From: JBELHJ01 sp042091495
GTDB taxonomy: Bacteria > Bacteroidota > Bacteroidia > Flavobacteriales > Flavobacteriaceae
NCBI GenBank assembly: GCA_042091495.1
Contig: JBELHJ010000020.1
Span: forward strand, 1 to 39,424
Reading direction: 5' to 3'
Length of the DNA stretch: 39,424 bases
The position numbers were made by a program, and so were the translations under genes. Below are positions 8,403 to 15,459 of the stretch, in pieces. The first letter of the stretch is position 1; every line of letters begins with the position of its first letter. The notes below the pieces were generated by a model that was not told where the DNA came from, ran no database searches, and saw nothing but the letters and a program-made list of their open reading frames with translations.

Positions 8403-8855
8403 TCACTCTTTATTTTTTGTGTCTATTATTATAGTTACCGGACCATCATTGTTTAATTGAACTTTCATATCCGCTCCAAATATACCTGAACCAATTGGAG
8501 CTTTTATTAAAAGTGCCATTGCATTTTTAAAATTCTCATATAATGCATTTGCCTGTTCTGGTTTTGCTGCATTGATATAGCTGGGACGATTCCCTTTTTT
8601 AGTTTTAGCATGAAGTGTGAACTGACTTACAACTAAAACTCCACCATTAACATCATTCACAGATAAATTCATTATTCCATCTTCATCATTAAAAATTCTT
8701 AAACTAGCTATTTTAGTTACTAACCACTCAACATCATTATTATCATCCTCGTGCGTTATTCCTAAAAAAATTAATAATCCTGTATTAATTTCAGAAACTA
8801 ATTTGTTGCTGACTTGAACTGAAGCGTGACTTACCCTTTGAATAACTGCTTTCAC
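8403..8855 (-). CDS. dtd: D-aminoacyl-tRNA deacylase
   Basis: A 150-residue enzyme that removes D-amino acids (and glycine mischarged on tRNA-Ala) from tRNA. MKAVIQRVSHASV at the N-terminus, the catalytic VSQFTLHA motif (residues ~77-84), and the cross-subunit Gly-Pro motif in NDGPVTI are all present. The start codon is GTG at 8855, three bases after the rsgA stop codon, which supports translational coupling. Length is normal for the family. Confidence 0.96.
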   Translation of the reverse strand: MKAVIQRVSHASVQVSNKLVSEINTGLLIFLGITHEDDNNDVEWLVTKIASLRIFNDEDGIMNLSVNDVNGGVLVVSQFTLHAKTKKGNRPSYINAAKPEQANALYENFKNAMALLIKAPIGSGIFGADMKVQLNNDGPVTIIIDTKNKE

Positions 8856-8858
8856 TTT

Positions 8859-9809
8859 TTATTCTTTAGTCCAATTATCTGTTCTATAATGTTCTTCTTC
8901 CCCTTCTAAAAGTTGTAAATAACTTTTGTATCTAGAAAAAGCGATTTGATCTTTATCTAATGCTTCTTTTACGGCGCACTTAGGTTCTTTATCATGCAAA
9001 CAATTATTGAATTTACAACCTGACTTTAACTTAAAAAACTCTGGAAAATAATCTCCAATCTCTTCTTTTTCCATATCTACTATTCCAAACCCTTTGATTC
9101 CCGGAGTGTCAATAATCCTAGAAGAAAAACTAAGATCATACATTTCTGCAAAAGTTGTAGTATGCTGTCCTTGCATATGCTGTTCTGAGATGAGTTGTGT
9201 TTTCAAGTCTAAACTTGGCTCAATAGCATTTACTAAAGTTGACTTCCCAACACCCGAGTGTCCAGCAAACATGCATACTTTATCTTTCATAAGTGCTTTA
9301 ACAGCTTTGATATTTACTCCTTTTTTAGCCGAAACTTCTATACAATCATAACCAATAGATTGATATAATGCTGATAGGTATTTAACTTCAAAAAGGGTTT
9401 CTTCATCATAAGTATCAATTTTATTAAACAATAAAACCGTTTTGATGGAGTATGCCTCTGTAGTTACTAAAAAACGGTCAATAAAACTTGTAGTAGTTGG
9501 TGGATTATCAATTGTAATAATTAGAAAAACCAAATCAATATTAGAAGCGATAATGTGAGTCTGTTTGGAAAGGTTGACAGATTTTCTAATAATATAATTA
9601 TCTCTTTCATGAATTTTATTAATAAGTCCGGAACCTTCATTGGTTTTGGTTTCTAAATCATAATCAACACGATCACCAACTGCTATGGGATTTGTACTTT
9701 TTATACCCTGAATTCTGAACTTACCCTTAATTCGGCATTTTATAAAAAGTCCGTCTTCACCTTTAACGAGATACCAACTTCCAGTAGATTTATAAACAAT
9801 TCCTGTCAT
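8859..9809 (-). CDS. rsgA: Ribosome small-subunit-dependent GTPase RsgA
   Basis: A 316-residue late 30S assembly factor. An N-terminal OB fold (to ~70) is followed by a circularly permuted GTPase whose motifs occur in the order G4 (NKID, 129-132), G5 (VSAKKG), G1 (GHSGVGKST, 183-191), G3 (DTPGIKG). The C-terminal zinc knuckle is GCKFNNCLHDKEPKC. It is the first gene of rsgA-dtd-mazG-aroA and diverges from the gene at 9898. Start is ATG. Confidence 0.97.
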   Translation of the reverse strand: MTGIVYKSTGSWYLVKGEDGLFIKCRIKGKFRIQGIKSTNPIAVGDRVDYDLETKTNEGSGLINKIHERDNYIIRKSVNLSKQTHIIASNIDLVFLIITIDNPPTTTSFIDRFLVTTEAYSIKTVLLFNKIDTYDEETLFEVKYLSALYQSIGYDCIEVSAKKGVNIKAVKALMKDKVCMFAGHSGVGKSTLVNAIEPSLDLKTQLISEQHMQGQHTTTFAEMYDLSFSSRIIDTPGIKGFGIVDMEKEEIGDYFPEFFKLKSGCKFNNCLHDKEPKCAVKEALDKDQIAFSRYKSYLQLLEGEEEHYRTDNWTKE

Positions 9810-9897
9810 TCAATAACATTATTAAACAAAATAACAACTTTAAATAGTATAATCAGAATTATATTTATAAATTAAGACAACTAAAAATACCATTATT

Positions 9898-10359
9898 ATG
9901 AACAAACTACTTACTACACTTATTTTAATTTTATTTTTCACAGGAAACGACGTTTTAGCTCAAGTTGAATATAAAATAGTTACCACTGTTGAATCTATTG
10001 TTCCACTGGGAGCTGGGCGTTCTAGAATGATTTCTTCTGACGACTCTCGTGATTTTTCTGAGTTTACTTCTGAAAGAACTGAGGACGGTAAACAAAGAAA
10101 CAAATCTAAAAGAGGTGATATCAGGGTTGAAAACTTTAAAGAAACTAAGCTCTTAAACTTTTTCAATATTGGAGGGATTCGTTTTGAAAACATTGCAGCT
10201 AATGATGCCTTAATAAGCTCTAAAATCAACAGTATGGTTGAACAAGGTTGGGAACTTGCTTTTGTTGTTAGTGCCACTGAATCTGATGCAGGCAAAAATG
10301 ATGGTAAAGGAATTTTTGTTACGCGCTTTATATTCAAAAGAAACAAACCTCAAAACTAA
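9898..10359 (+). CDS. Small secreted protein conserved in Bacteroidetes, function unknown
   Basis: A 153-residue protein with a clear signal peptide (MNKLLTTLILILFFTGNDVLAQ, cleavage after Ala21). The mature part begins VEYKIVTTVESIVPLGAGRS and contains FKETKLLNFFNIGGIRFENIAANDALI, KINSMVEQGWELAFVVS and GKGIFVTRFIFKR. The last blocks resemble the short DUF4177-like pattern in which a protein ends with a WELxxV strand and an aromatic strand. No enzyme motif, lipobox or T9SS tail is visible, so a periplasmic location is likely. I recall close relatives in flavobacteria but no assigned role. It is monocistronic, with a terminator 18 bases downstream. Confidence 0.8.
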   Translation: MNKLLTTLILILFFTGNDVLAQVEYKIVTTVESIVPLGAGRSRMISSDDSRDFSEFTSERTEDGKQRNKSKRGDIRVENFKETKLLNFFNIGGIRFENIAANDALISSKINSMVEQGWELAFVVSATESDAGKNDGKGIFVTRFIFKRNKPQN

Positions 10360-10376
10360 TTATAAAACTAAAAATT

Positions 10377-10400
10377 AAAGGGCTCTAAGAGCCCTTTTTT
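10377..10400. terminator. Bidirectional terminator closing the aromatic operon
   Basis: AAAGGGCTC (10377-10385) pairs with GAGCCCTTT (10389-10397) around a TAA loop, with A-rich and T-rich flanks. It ends the plus-strand secreted-protein gene and the minus-strand aromatic operon, whose last stop codon is at 10411. Confidence 0.88.
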
Positions 10401-10410
10401 ATTCTTTCAT

Positions 10411-11493
10411 TTAGTCGTTCATTATAGACTCTTGATGGTTGATAGACTCTTGATGAATAGCTTTAAATACTTTTAAAACAAACTCTTCACTTAATCCTTT
10501 TTCTTCACCTTGAAGAATCATTTTACCTAAAATTTCATTCCATCTTTTAGATTGTAAAACAGCAACATTTGAAGATTTCTTTAAATCACCTATCCGTTCT
10601 GCAACAGTCATTCGCTTTCCTAAAACATCTATTAACTGTTGATCAGCTAAATCAATTTGAGTTCTTAAATTATTCAATTTAGAATTGTACTCTAATTCAG
10701 GAGACGATTCTTTTCGAATTTTTAAATCTTTTGTATGTTGATGTAATGTGTCTGGCGTAATTTGTTGGGCGGCATCACTCCAAGCATTATCTGGATCATG
10801 ATGGGTTTCAACCATAATTCCATCGTAATTTAAATCCAAAGCTGTTTGACAGAGATCAAAAATTATATCACGTCTGCCTGCAATATGAGAAGGATCTAAT
10901 ATTAGAGGTAAATCTGGAAACTTATTTTGAAGCTCAATAGCAATTTGCCATTCAGGGTTATTCCTGTATTTCGATTTTTCATAATTAGAGAATCCTCTAT
11001 GTATGACACCAAGATTTTTAATATCAGCGGTGTAAAAACGTTCCACAGCACCTAACCATAGTGCCAGGTCAGGGTTTACAGGATTTTTTATTAAAACGGT
11101 TTTATCAGAGCCCTTCATAGCATCGGCAATATCCTGAATAATAAAGGGGCTAACAGTAGTTCTTGCTCCAATCCATAAAATATCTATATCATGCTTAAGT
11201 GCTAATTCTACATGATGGGGATTAGCTACTTCAGTAGTGGTTAATAAGCCTGTTTCGTCTTTAGCTTTTTGTAACCACTTTAACCCCAAAGCACCAACAC
11301 CTTCAAAGTTTCCAGGCCTGGTTCTTGGTTTCCAAATTCCAGCTCTTAGTACAGAAGTATCTGTATCTTTTAACTGATGTGCTATCTTGAGAACTTGAGC
11401 TTCTGTTTCAGCACTACATGGTCCTGCAATTACAAGAGGGTGATCTAATCCAAATTTATCTAACCACGACCTCATCTCTTTTTTGTTTTCCAT
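10411..11493 (-). CDS. Bifunctional DAHP synthase (type I-beta) / chorismate mutase (AroQ)
   Basis: A 360-residue fusion. Residues ~10-265 are a 3-deoxy-D-arabino-heptulosonate-7-phosphate synthase of the KDO8P-synthase-like class, with IAGPCSAETEAQ, RAGIWKPRTRPGNFEG, GARTTVSPF, LIKNPVNPD, LILDPSHIAGRR and GIMVETHHDPDNA. Residues ~270-350 are an AroQ chorismate mutase (LNNLRTQIDLADQQLIDVLGKRM...VFKAIHQESI). It therefore catalyses both the entry step of the shikimate pathway and the step from chorismate to prephenate. In related fusions the mutase domain also mediates prephenate feedback on the synthase. It is the last gene of the operon, five bases after tyrA. The C-terminus contains a doubled HQESI(N/M) segment, matching an 18-base tandem repeat of atagactcttgatg at 10424-10455. 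Confidence 0.95.
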   Translation of the reverse strand: MENKKEMRSWLDKFGLDHPLVIAGPCSAETEAQVLKIAHQLKDTDTSVLRAGIWKPRTRPGNFEGVGALGLKWLQKAKDETGLLTTTEVANPHHVELALKHDIDILWIGARTTVSPFIIQDIADAMKGSDKTVLIKNPVNPDLALWLGAVERFYTADIKNLGVIHRGFSNYEKSKYRNNPEWQIAIELQNKFPDLPLILDPSHIAGRRDIIFDLCQTALDLNYDGIMVETHHDPDNAWSDAAQQITPDTLHQHTKDLKIRKESSPELEYNSKLNNLRTQIDLADQQLIDVLGKRMTVAERIGDLKKSSNVAVLQSKRWNEILGKMILQGEEKGLSEEFVLKVFKAIHQESINHQESIMND

Positions 11494-11498
11494 AATTT

Positions 11499-12350
11499 TT
11501 AAGTTAATCCGTTTAATATATCTTTTATATGATTAGTTTTTTTCATTTCATTGAATAAGGAGTCATAATCATCGTTCTCCAAGTAATTTTTGAATTGTTT
11601 TAAGTTGTTAATATACTCATCTAAAGTCTCTATAACATTTAATTTATTGAGTCTAAAAATAGGAGTCCACATTTCAGGAGAACTTTTTGCTAATCTGACT
11701 GTGCTTTCAAAACCACTACCCGCCATATCAAAAATATCCCTCTCATTTTTCTCTTTATCCATAACTGTTTTACCCAACATGAATGAACTTATATGGGATA
11801 AATGTGACACATAGGCTATATGTTGATCATGAGCTTCAGAACTCATGTATCTGATTCGCATACCAATACTTTGAAAAAACGATAGTACACGTTCCTGAAG
11901 TTTAAATGCTGTATTTTCAACCTCACAAATAATATTAGTTTTGCCTTTAAATAACCCTTTAACAGCTGCTTTTGGTCCAGAAAATTCTGTTCCTGCTATA
12001 GGGTGAGCCGATAAATAATTTCTTCTTTTTGGATGTTTATTTACTGCTTTACAAATATTTTGTTTGGTTGACCCTACATCAAATACAACTGTGTCATCTG
12101 ATATATTATCCAAAACAATAGGCAATAAATCTATGGCTTTATCAACTGGAACAGCAAGAATAACTAATCCTGCTTCGGCTAATTGATCTAAACTTGCTTT
12201 TTTATCAATAACACCTAGATCAAGCGCTTCCTCTAAGTGAGATTTATTAACATCTATTCCATAAATAATTGTATCAGGATAGACAGATTTAATATCTAAG
12301 GCAAAACTACCACCTATAAGACCAACACCAATTACAAATACATTTTTCAT
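11499..12350 (-). CDS. tyrA: Prephenate dehydrogenase
   Basis: A 283-residue NAD(P)-dependent enzyme oxidatively decarboxylating prephenate to 4-hydroxyphenylpyruvate for tyrosine. The N-terminal Rossmann motif is VIGVGLIGGSFA (residues 5-16), followed by VFDVGSTKQ, the active-site SAHPIAGTEFSG block and SHLSHISSFML with its conserved histidines. The C-terminal half is the helical dimerisation domain; there is no ACT domain or fused mutase, since the mutase sits on the next gene. Its ATG overlaps the aminotransferase stop by four bases. Confidence 0.95.
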   Translation of the reverse strand: MKNVFVIGVGLIGGSFALDIKSVYPDTIIYGIDVNKSHLEEALDLGVIDKKASLDQLAEAGLVILAVPVDKAIDLLPIVLDNISDDTVVFDVGSTKQNICKAVNKHPKRRNYLSAHPIAGTEFSGPKAAVKGLFKGKTNIICEVENTAFKLQERVLSFFQSIGMRIRYMSSEAHDQHIAYVSHLSHISSFMLGKTVMDKEKNERDIFDMAGSGFESTVRLAKSSPEMWTPIFRLNKLNVIETLDEYINNLKQFKNYLENDDYDSLFNEMKKTNHIKDILNGLT

Positions 12351-13489
12351 GAAACTCTTTCTATTGCGTTATTAATTAATTCCTCAGAAGCACACAATGA
12401 GAACCTCACATAACCCTCTCCCTTGGAACCAAAAACAGTGCCAGGAGTTATGAATATTGAGTGTTCGTATAGCAGTTTATCAATAAACTCCTCTGAATTT
12501 ATATCAGCTCTAATTTTAGCCCAAACAAATAAACCAGAAGTATTTAAAGAACAATCGCAACCTAATTTTTCAGCAAGCTTATAAACTAATTTTCTTCTTT
12601 TTTCATAAATAGCATTAAGTGAACTAAACCATTCTTGGTCTAAATTTAATGCCTCAATAGCACCTTTTTGAAGTCCTAAAAACATACCGGAATCCATGTT
12701 ACTTTTGACCTTAAGAACATTTGAAATAAATTCTGATTTACCACAAACCATGCCCACTCTCCAACCTGCCATATTAAATGACTTACTAAGAGAATTAAGC
12801 TCTAAAGCCACTTCTTTGGCTCCTTCTACGCTTAAAATACTTAAAGGATTATCATTTAAAATAAAACTATATGGGTTATCATTAACTAAAAGAATATTAT
12901 GACGCTTTGCAAAATCAACTATATGTTTTAAATCCTCATAGCTAGCCTTAGCGCCAGTTGGCATATGGGGATAACACAACCACATTAATTTGACCTCATT
13001 TAAATCCATTGCTTCTAGAGCTTTGAGATCAGGCAACCAATTTAATGACGCATCAAGATCATAAAAAACGGGTTGAGCTCCAACTAAATTTGTTACCGAC
13101 GTATAAGTAGGATAACCTGGGTTAGGAATTAATACTTTATCTCCTGCATTTAAAAAAGCCATTGAAATATGCATTATGCCTTCTTTACTTCCTAATAATG
13201 GCAGTACTTCATTAATTCCATCTAGCTTTACATTATACTGCTTCTCATAAAAAGAAGCAATAGCCTTTCTTAGCTCTGGAATACCTTGATAACTTTGATA
13301 TTTATGAACCCCATCTAAATTCATACTTTTAACAAGAGCTGCTTCGACAGATTTTGGTGCAGTCAAATCTGGACTTCCTATTCCTAAGTTAATCACTGGC
13401 TTGCCTTCAGCAATAAGTTTTCCAACTTCACGCAACTTTCTTGAAAAATAGTATTCCTTAATATGATCCAATCTTTTAGATGCTATCAT
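12347..13489 (-). CDS. Class I/II PLP-dependent aminotransferase of the aromatic operon
   Basis: A 380-residue fold-type I aminotransferase. YQSYQGIPELRKAIA, the PLP-binding Asp in VNDNPYSF (Asp204), the Schiff-base Lys236 in SLSKSFNMAGWRVG, and the C-terminal FVWAKI...RFSLCASEE are visible. The usual PxNPTG stretch reads YPHMPTG (173-179), so the asparagine that normally contacts PLP O3' is replaced by methionine; I recall related Bacteroidetes sequences with a similar change. Lying between pheA and tyrA with four-base overlaps on both sides, it most likely transaminates phenylpyruvate and 4-hydroxyphenylpyruvate, or prephenate. An aspartate or LL-diaminopimelate aminotransferase activity cannot be excluded from sequence alone. 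Confidence 0.88.
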   Translation of the reverse strand: MIASKRLDHIKEYYFSRKLREVGKLIAEGKPVINLGIGSPDLTAPKSVEAALVKSMNLDGVHKYQSYQGIPELRKAIASFYEKQYNVKLDGINEVLPLLGSKEGIMHISMAFLNAGDKVLIPNPGYPTYTSVTNLVGAQPVFYDLDASLNWLPDLKALEAMDLNEVKLMWLCYPHMPTGAKASYEDLKHIVDFAKRHNILLVNDNPYSFILNDNPLSILSVEGAKEVALELNSLSKSFNMAGWRVGMVCGKSEFISNVLKVKSNMDSGMFLGLQKGAIEALNLDQEWFSSLNAIYEKRRKLVYKLAEKLGCDCSLNTSGLFVWAKIRADINSEEFIDKLLYEHSIFITPGTVFGSKGEGYVRFSLCASEELINNAIERVS

Positions 13490-14313
13490 TTTCTTGCATT
13501 TTTATATTCACCTAATACTTTAAAATTTTCAGCCATTATTTCTAAAACTGATTTGGATTTTAGAAAATCATCATAATTTTCAAAAGTTACATCAACAAAA
13601 AAAGCATATTTCCAAGGCATTTCGATTTTAGGAAGTGATTGTATTTTTGTCAAACTCATTTTAAAATCACTCAGTACATTTAAAACAGTTGCAAGACTGC
13701 CTCTTTTATGACTTAACTCAAACTTTAAAGAAGCCTTGTCAACACCTTCTTTTTTTAAATCTGTGCTATGCCTTTTAACAATCACAAATCGTGTTTCGTT
13801 GTGCTTTATTGTTTGAATACTCCGCTTTAAGATTTCTAATCCGTAAAGTGATGCCGAAAGCTCACTTGATATAGCTGCAATACCTTTCAACTTATGGTCA
13901 CTAATTCTTTTGGCAACTTCAGCTGTATCTTTATCCTCAATTAATTTGATGTGATCATAACTTCTAAAGAATTTTTTACATTGGAGTAGTGCCATAGGAT
14001 GAGAATACACCTCTTTTATATCGTCTATTTTTTGGCCATTAAGAGCCATTAAATGGTGCTGGATATCTAGATAATATTCACCGTGAATGACTAAATTATT
14101 ATAATCAATTATTGCATAATTTGGCAATATTGATCCTGCAATTGAATTTTCTATAGCCATAACAGCAACATCAGTTGATTTATTTACCAAATGATCTGCT
14201 GTTTCATCAAAAGTCATACATTCAATGACTTGGGTTCCCTGACCAAAATAAAGTTCAGATGCTATATGATGAAAAGAACCTTTAATTCCCTGTATTGCTA
14301 CTAAATTACCCAT
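13486..14313 (-). CDS. pheA: Prephenate dehydratase
   Basis: A 275-residue monofunctional enzyme converting prephenate to phenylpyruvate. The catalytic domain (1 to ~185) has IQGIKGSFHHIA, VMAIENSIAGSI, EVYSHPMALLQC, AAISSELSA and the hallmark Thr-Arg-Phe in NETRFVIV. An ACT domain follows (SLKFELSHKRGSLATVLNVL ... IQSLP), which in the family binds phenylalanine for feedback inhibition. I chose the ATG at 14313 because it begins MGNLVAIQGIKGSF. An upstream in-frame ATG at 14343 would add MVSYYEAFFF, but those codons are the terminator hairpin and its T9 tract. pheA is the first structural gene of the operon, directly behind the attenuator. Confidence 0.95.
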   Translation of the reverse strand: MGNLVAIQGIKGSFHHIASELYFGQGTQVIECMTFDETADHLVNKSTDVAVMAIENSIAGSILPNYAIIDYNNLVIHGEYYLDIQHHLMALNGQKIDDIKEVYSHPMALLQCKKFFRSYDHIKLIEDKDTAEVAKRISDHKLKGIAAISSELSASLYGLEILKRSIQTIKHNETRFVIVKRHSTDLKKEGVDKASLKFELSHKRGSLATVLNVLSDFKMSLTKIQSLPKIEMPWKYAFFVDVTFENYDDFLKSKSVLEIMAENFKVLGEYKNARK

Positions 14314-14341
14314 AAAAAAAAAGGCCTCGTAATACGAGACC
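14314..14341 (-). terminator. Attenuator terminator hairpin before pheA
   Basis: In the minus-strand RNA, GGUCUCGU (14341-14334) and ACGAGGCC (14330-14323) form an 8-bp stem with one G-U pair and a 3-base loop, followed directly by U9 (14322-14314). The pheA ATG begins at the next base. A stable hairpin plus U tract between a leader ORF and the first gene is the attenuator proper; because it abuts the start codon it could also hinder translation initiation. Confidence 0.9.
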
Positions 14342-14361
14342 ATCTTAATATAATTTGTTTT

Positions 14362-14445
14362 CTAATTACACAAACAAGGCCCCGTTTCTTTAGTAAAAAA
14401 GAAATAAAACCAGTTAAAATAAGTATAATTATTATTTGTTTTCAT
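14362..14445 (-). CDS. Aromatic-rich leader peptide of the pheA operon
   Basis: A 27-codon ORF (ATG at 14443-14445, TAG at 14362-14364) encodes MKTNNNYTYFNWFYFFFTKE then TGPCLCN. Residues 7-17 are YTYFNWFYFFF: five Phe, three Tyr and one Trp in eleven codons. It lies immediately upstream of a terminator hairpin and pheA. The arrangement matches the enterobacterial pheA leader in principle, where ribosomes stalled at Phe codons prevent termination. Here scarcity of Phe, Tyr or Trp would stall the ribosome before the switch segment at 14374-14381. When translation proceeds to the TAG, the ribosome covers that segment and termination occurs. The peptide itself need have no other function. Confidence 0.85.
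   Translation of the reverse strand: MKTNNNYTYFNWFYFFFTKETGPCLCN
14374..14381 (-). promoter_or_regulatory. Antiterminator segment of the aromatic attenuator
   Basis: GGCCUUGU in the leader RNA, overlapping leader codons 22-24, is complementary to the terminator 3' arm ACGAGGCC (14330-14323) over eight base pairs with one G-U pair. It is nearly the same sequence as the terminator 5' arm (GGUCUCGU), so the two compete for the same 3' arm. Pairing here leaves the terminator unable to form. Confidence 0.75.
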
Positions 14446-14549
14446 AATTCATCGCTAATGTAAAAAATATTTTTTCAAAAAAAAGTTTACGCGTTTCTTT
14501 TTTAAAAATTATGCGAATTATTTAATTATTTTTGGTCAAAATTATCATT

Positions 14550-15443
14550 ATGTCAATAGAAGTTAAAGAGTTAACTAAATTTTACGATGAGCACCAAGCA
14601 CTAGACAACGTGTCTTTTCAAATTGAAGAAGGAGAGATTGTTGGATTTTTAGGACCAAATGGTGCTGGAAAATCGACATTAATGAAAATTTTAACAACGG
14701 CAATCAAATCTAATAGTGGATATGCTAAAGTTAATAATGTATCAGTTGACGAAAATCCTATACTTACTCAAAAGTCTGTTGGATACTTGCCAGAAAATAA
14801 TCCATTATACCTTGACATGTTTGTGAGTGAGTATCTTTTTTTTGTTGCTGATATTCACGGAAAAAACAAAACAGACATTAACAATGTTGTTGAAGTTTGC
14901 GGACTTAAAGATGTGACACATAAAAAAATACACACCTTATCCAAAGGATATAAACAGCGAGTTGGTCTAGCCTCTTCATTAATTCACGATCCTAAAGTAC
15001 TTATTCTAGACGAACCCACTACGGGTCTTGACCCTAATCAACTTCAAGACATAAGAACTCTAATTAAAAGTTTCAAAGGTGAAAAAACAATTTTACTCTC
15101 TACACACATAATGCAGGAAGTGGAAGCCATATGTGATCGGGTAATTATTTTAAAAGAAGGAAAGGTCGTAGCCGATGAACATATAGAAACCATTAAAAAT
15201 AAAGAGCAACAAATAATTGAGGTTGAATTTGATTATCGTGTTGAAGACATCTTTTTAAGTCAAATGAAATACGTAGATAAAGTAACTAATACTTCAGGGT
15301 TTACTTATGAAATTTTTTTTACAATTGAAAAAGACATGAGGTCCCAAATTTTTGATTTTGCTCATGATAACGAATTAAAAATTCTCAAACTTAACAGAAG
15401 AAATAAAACTCTTGAACAATTATTTAGGGACTTAACAAATTAA
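14550..15443 (+). CDS. gldA: Gliding-motility ABC transporter ATP-binding protein GldA
   Basis: A 297-residue ATPase. Walker A is GPNGAGKST, the signature is LSKGYKQRVGLA, Walker B is VLILDEPTTGLD and the switch His is in LLSTHIM. The sequence, including the ~70-residue C-terminal extension ending in RRNKTLEQLFRDLT, matches GldA, the ATPase thought to pair with GldF and GldG in Bacteroidetes gliding; those partners are not in this window, as is common. I chose the ATG at 14550 (MSIEVKELTKFYDE); a TTG at 14532 would add six residues. It diverges from the aromatic operon leader, with 104 bases between starts. Confidence 0.93.
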   Translation: MSIEVKELTKFYDEHQALDNVSFQIEEGEIVGFLGPNGAGKSTLMKILTTAIKSNSGYAKVNNVSVDENPILTQKSVGYLPENNPLYLDMFVSEYLFFVADIHGKNKTDINNVVEVCGLKDVTHKKIHTLSKGYKQRVGLASSLIHDPKVLILDEPTTGLDPNQLQDIRTLIKSFKGEKTILLSTHIMQEVEAICDRVIILKEGKVVADEHIETIKNKEQQIIEVEFDYRVEDIFLSQMKYVDKVTNTSGFTYEIFFTIEKDMRSQIFDFAHDNELKILKLNRRNKTLEQLFRDLTN

Positions 15444-15459
15444 TTAAAAAGATATTGTA

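Noticed and set aside
10424..10455. Tandem 18-base repeat at the 3' end of the DAHP synthase-chorismate mutase gene as a mobile-element scar
   Set aside because: It is in frame, encodes a repeated HQESI segment in an otherwise normal C-terminus, and no element or inverted repeats are nearby.
14314..14343. N-terminal extension of pheA from an ATG at 14343 (MVSYYEAFFF)
   Set aside because: These codons are the terminator hairpin and its T9 tract; the conserved protein begins at the ATG at 14313.
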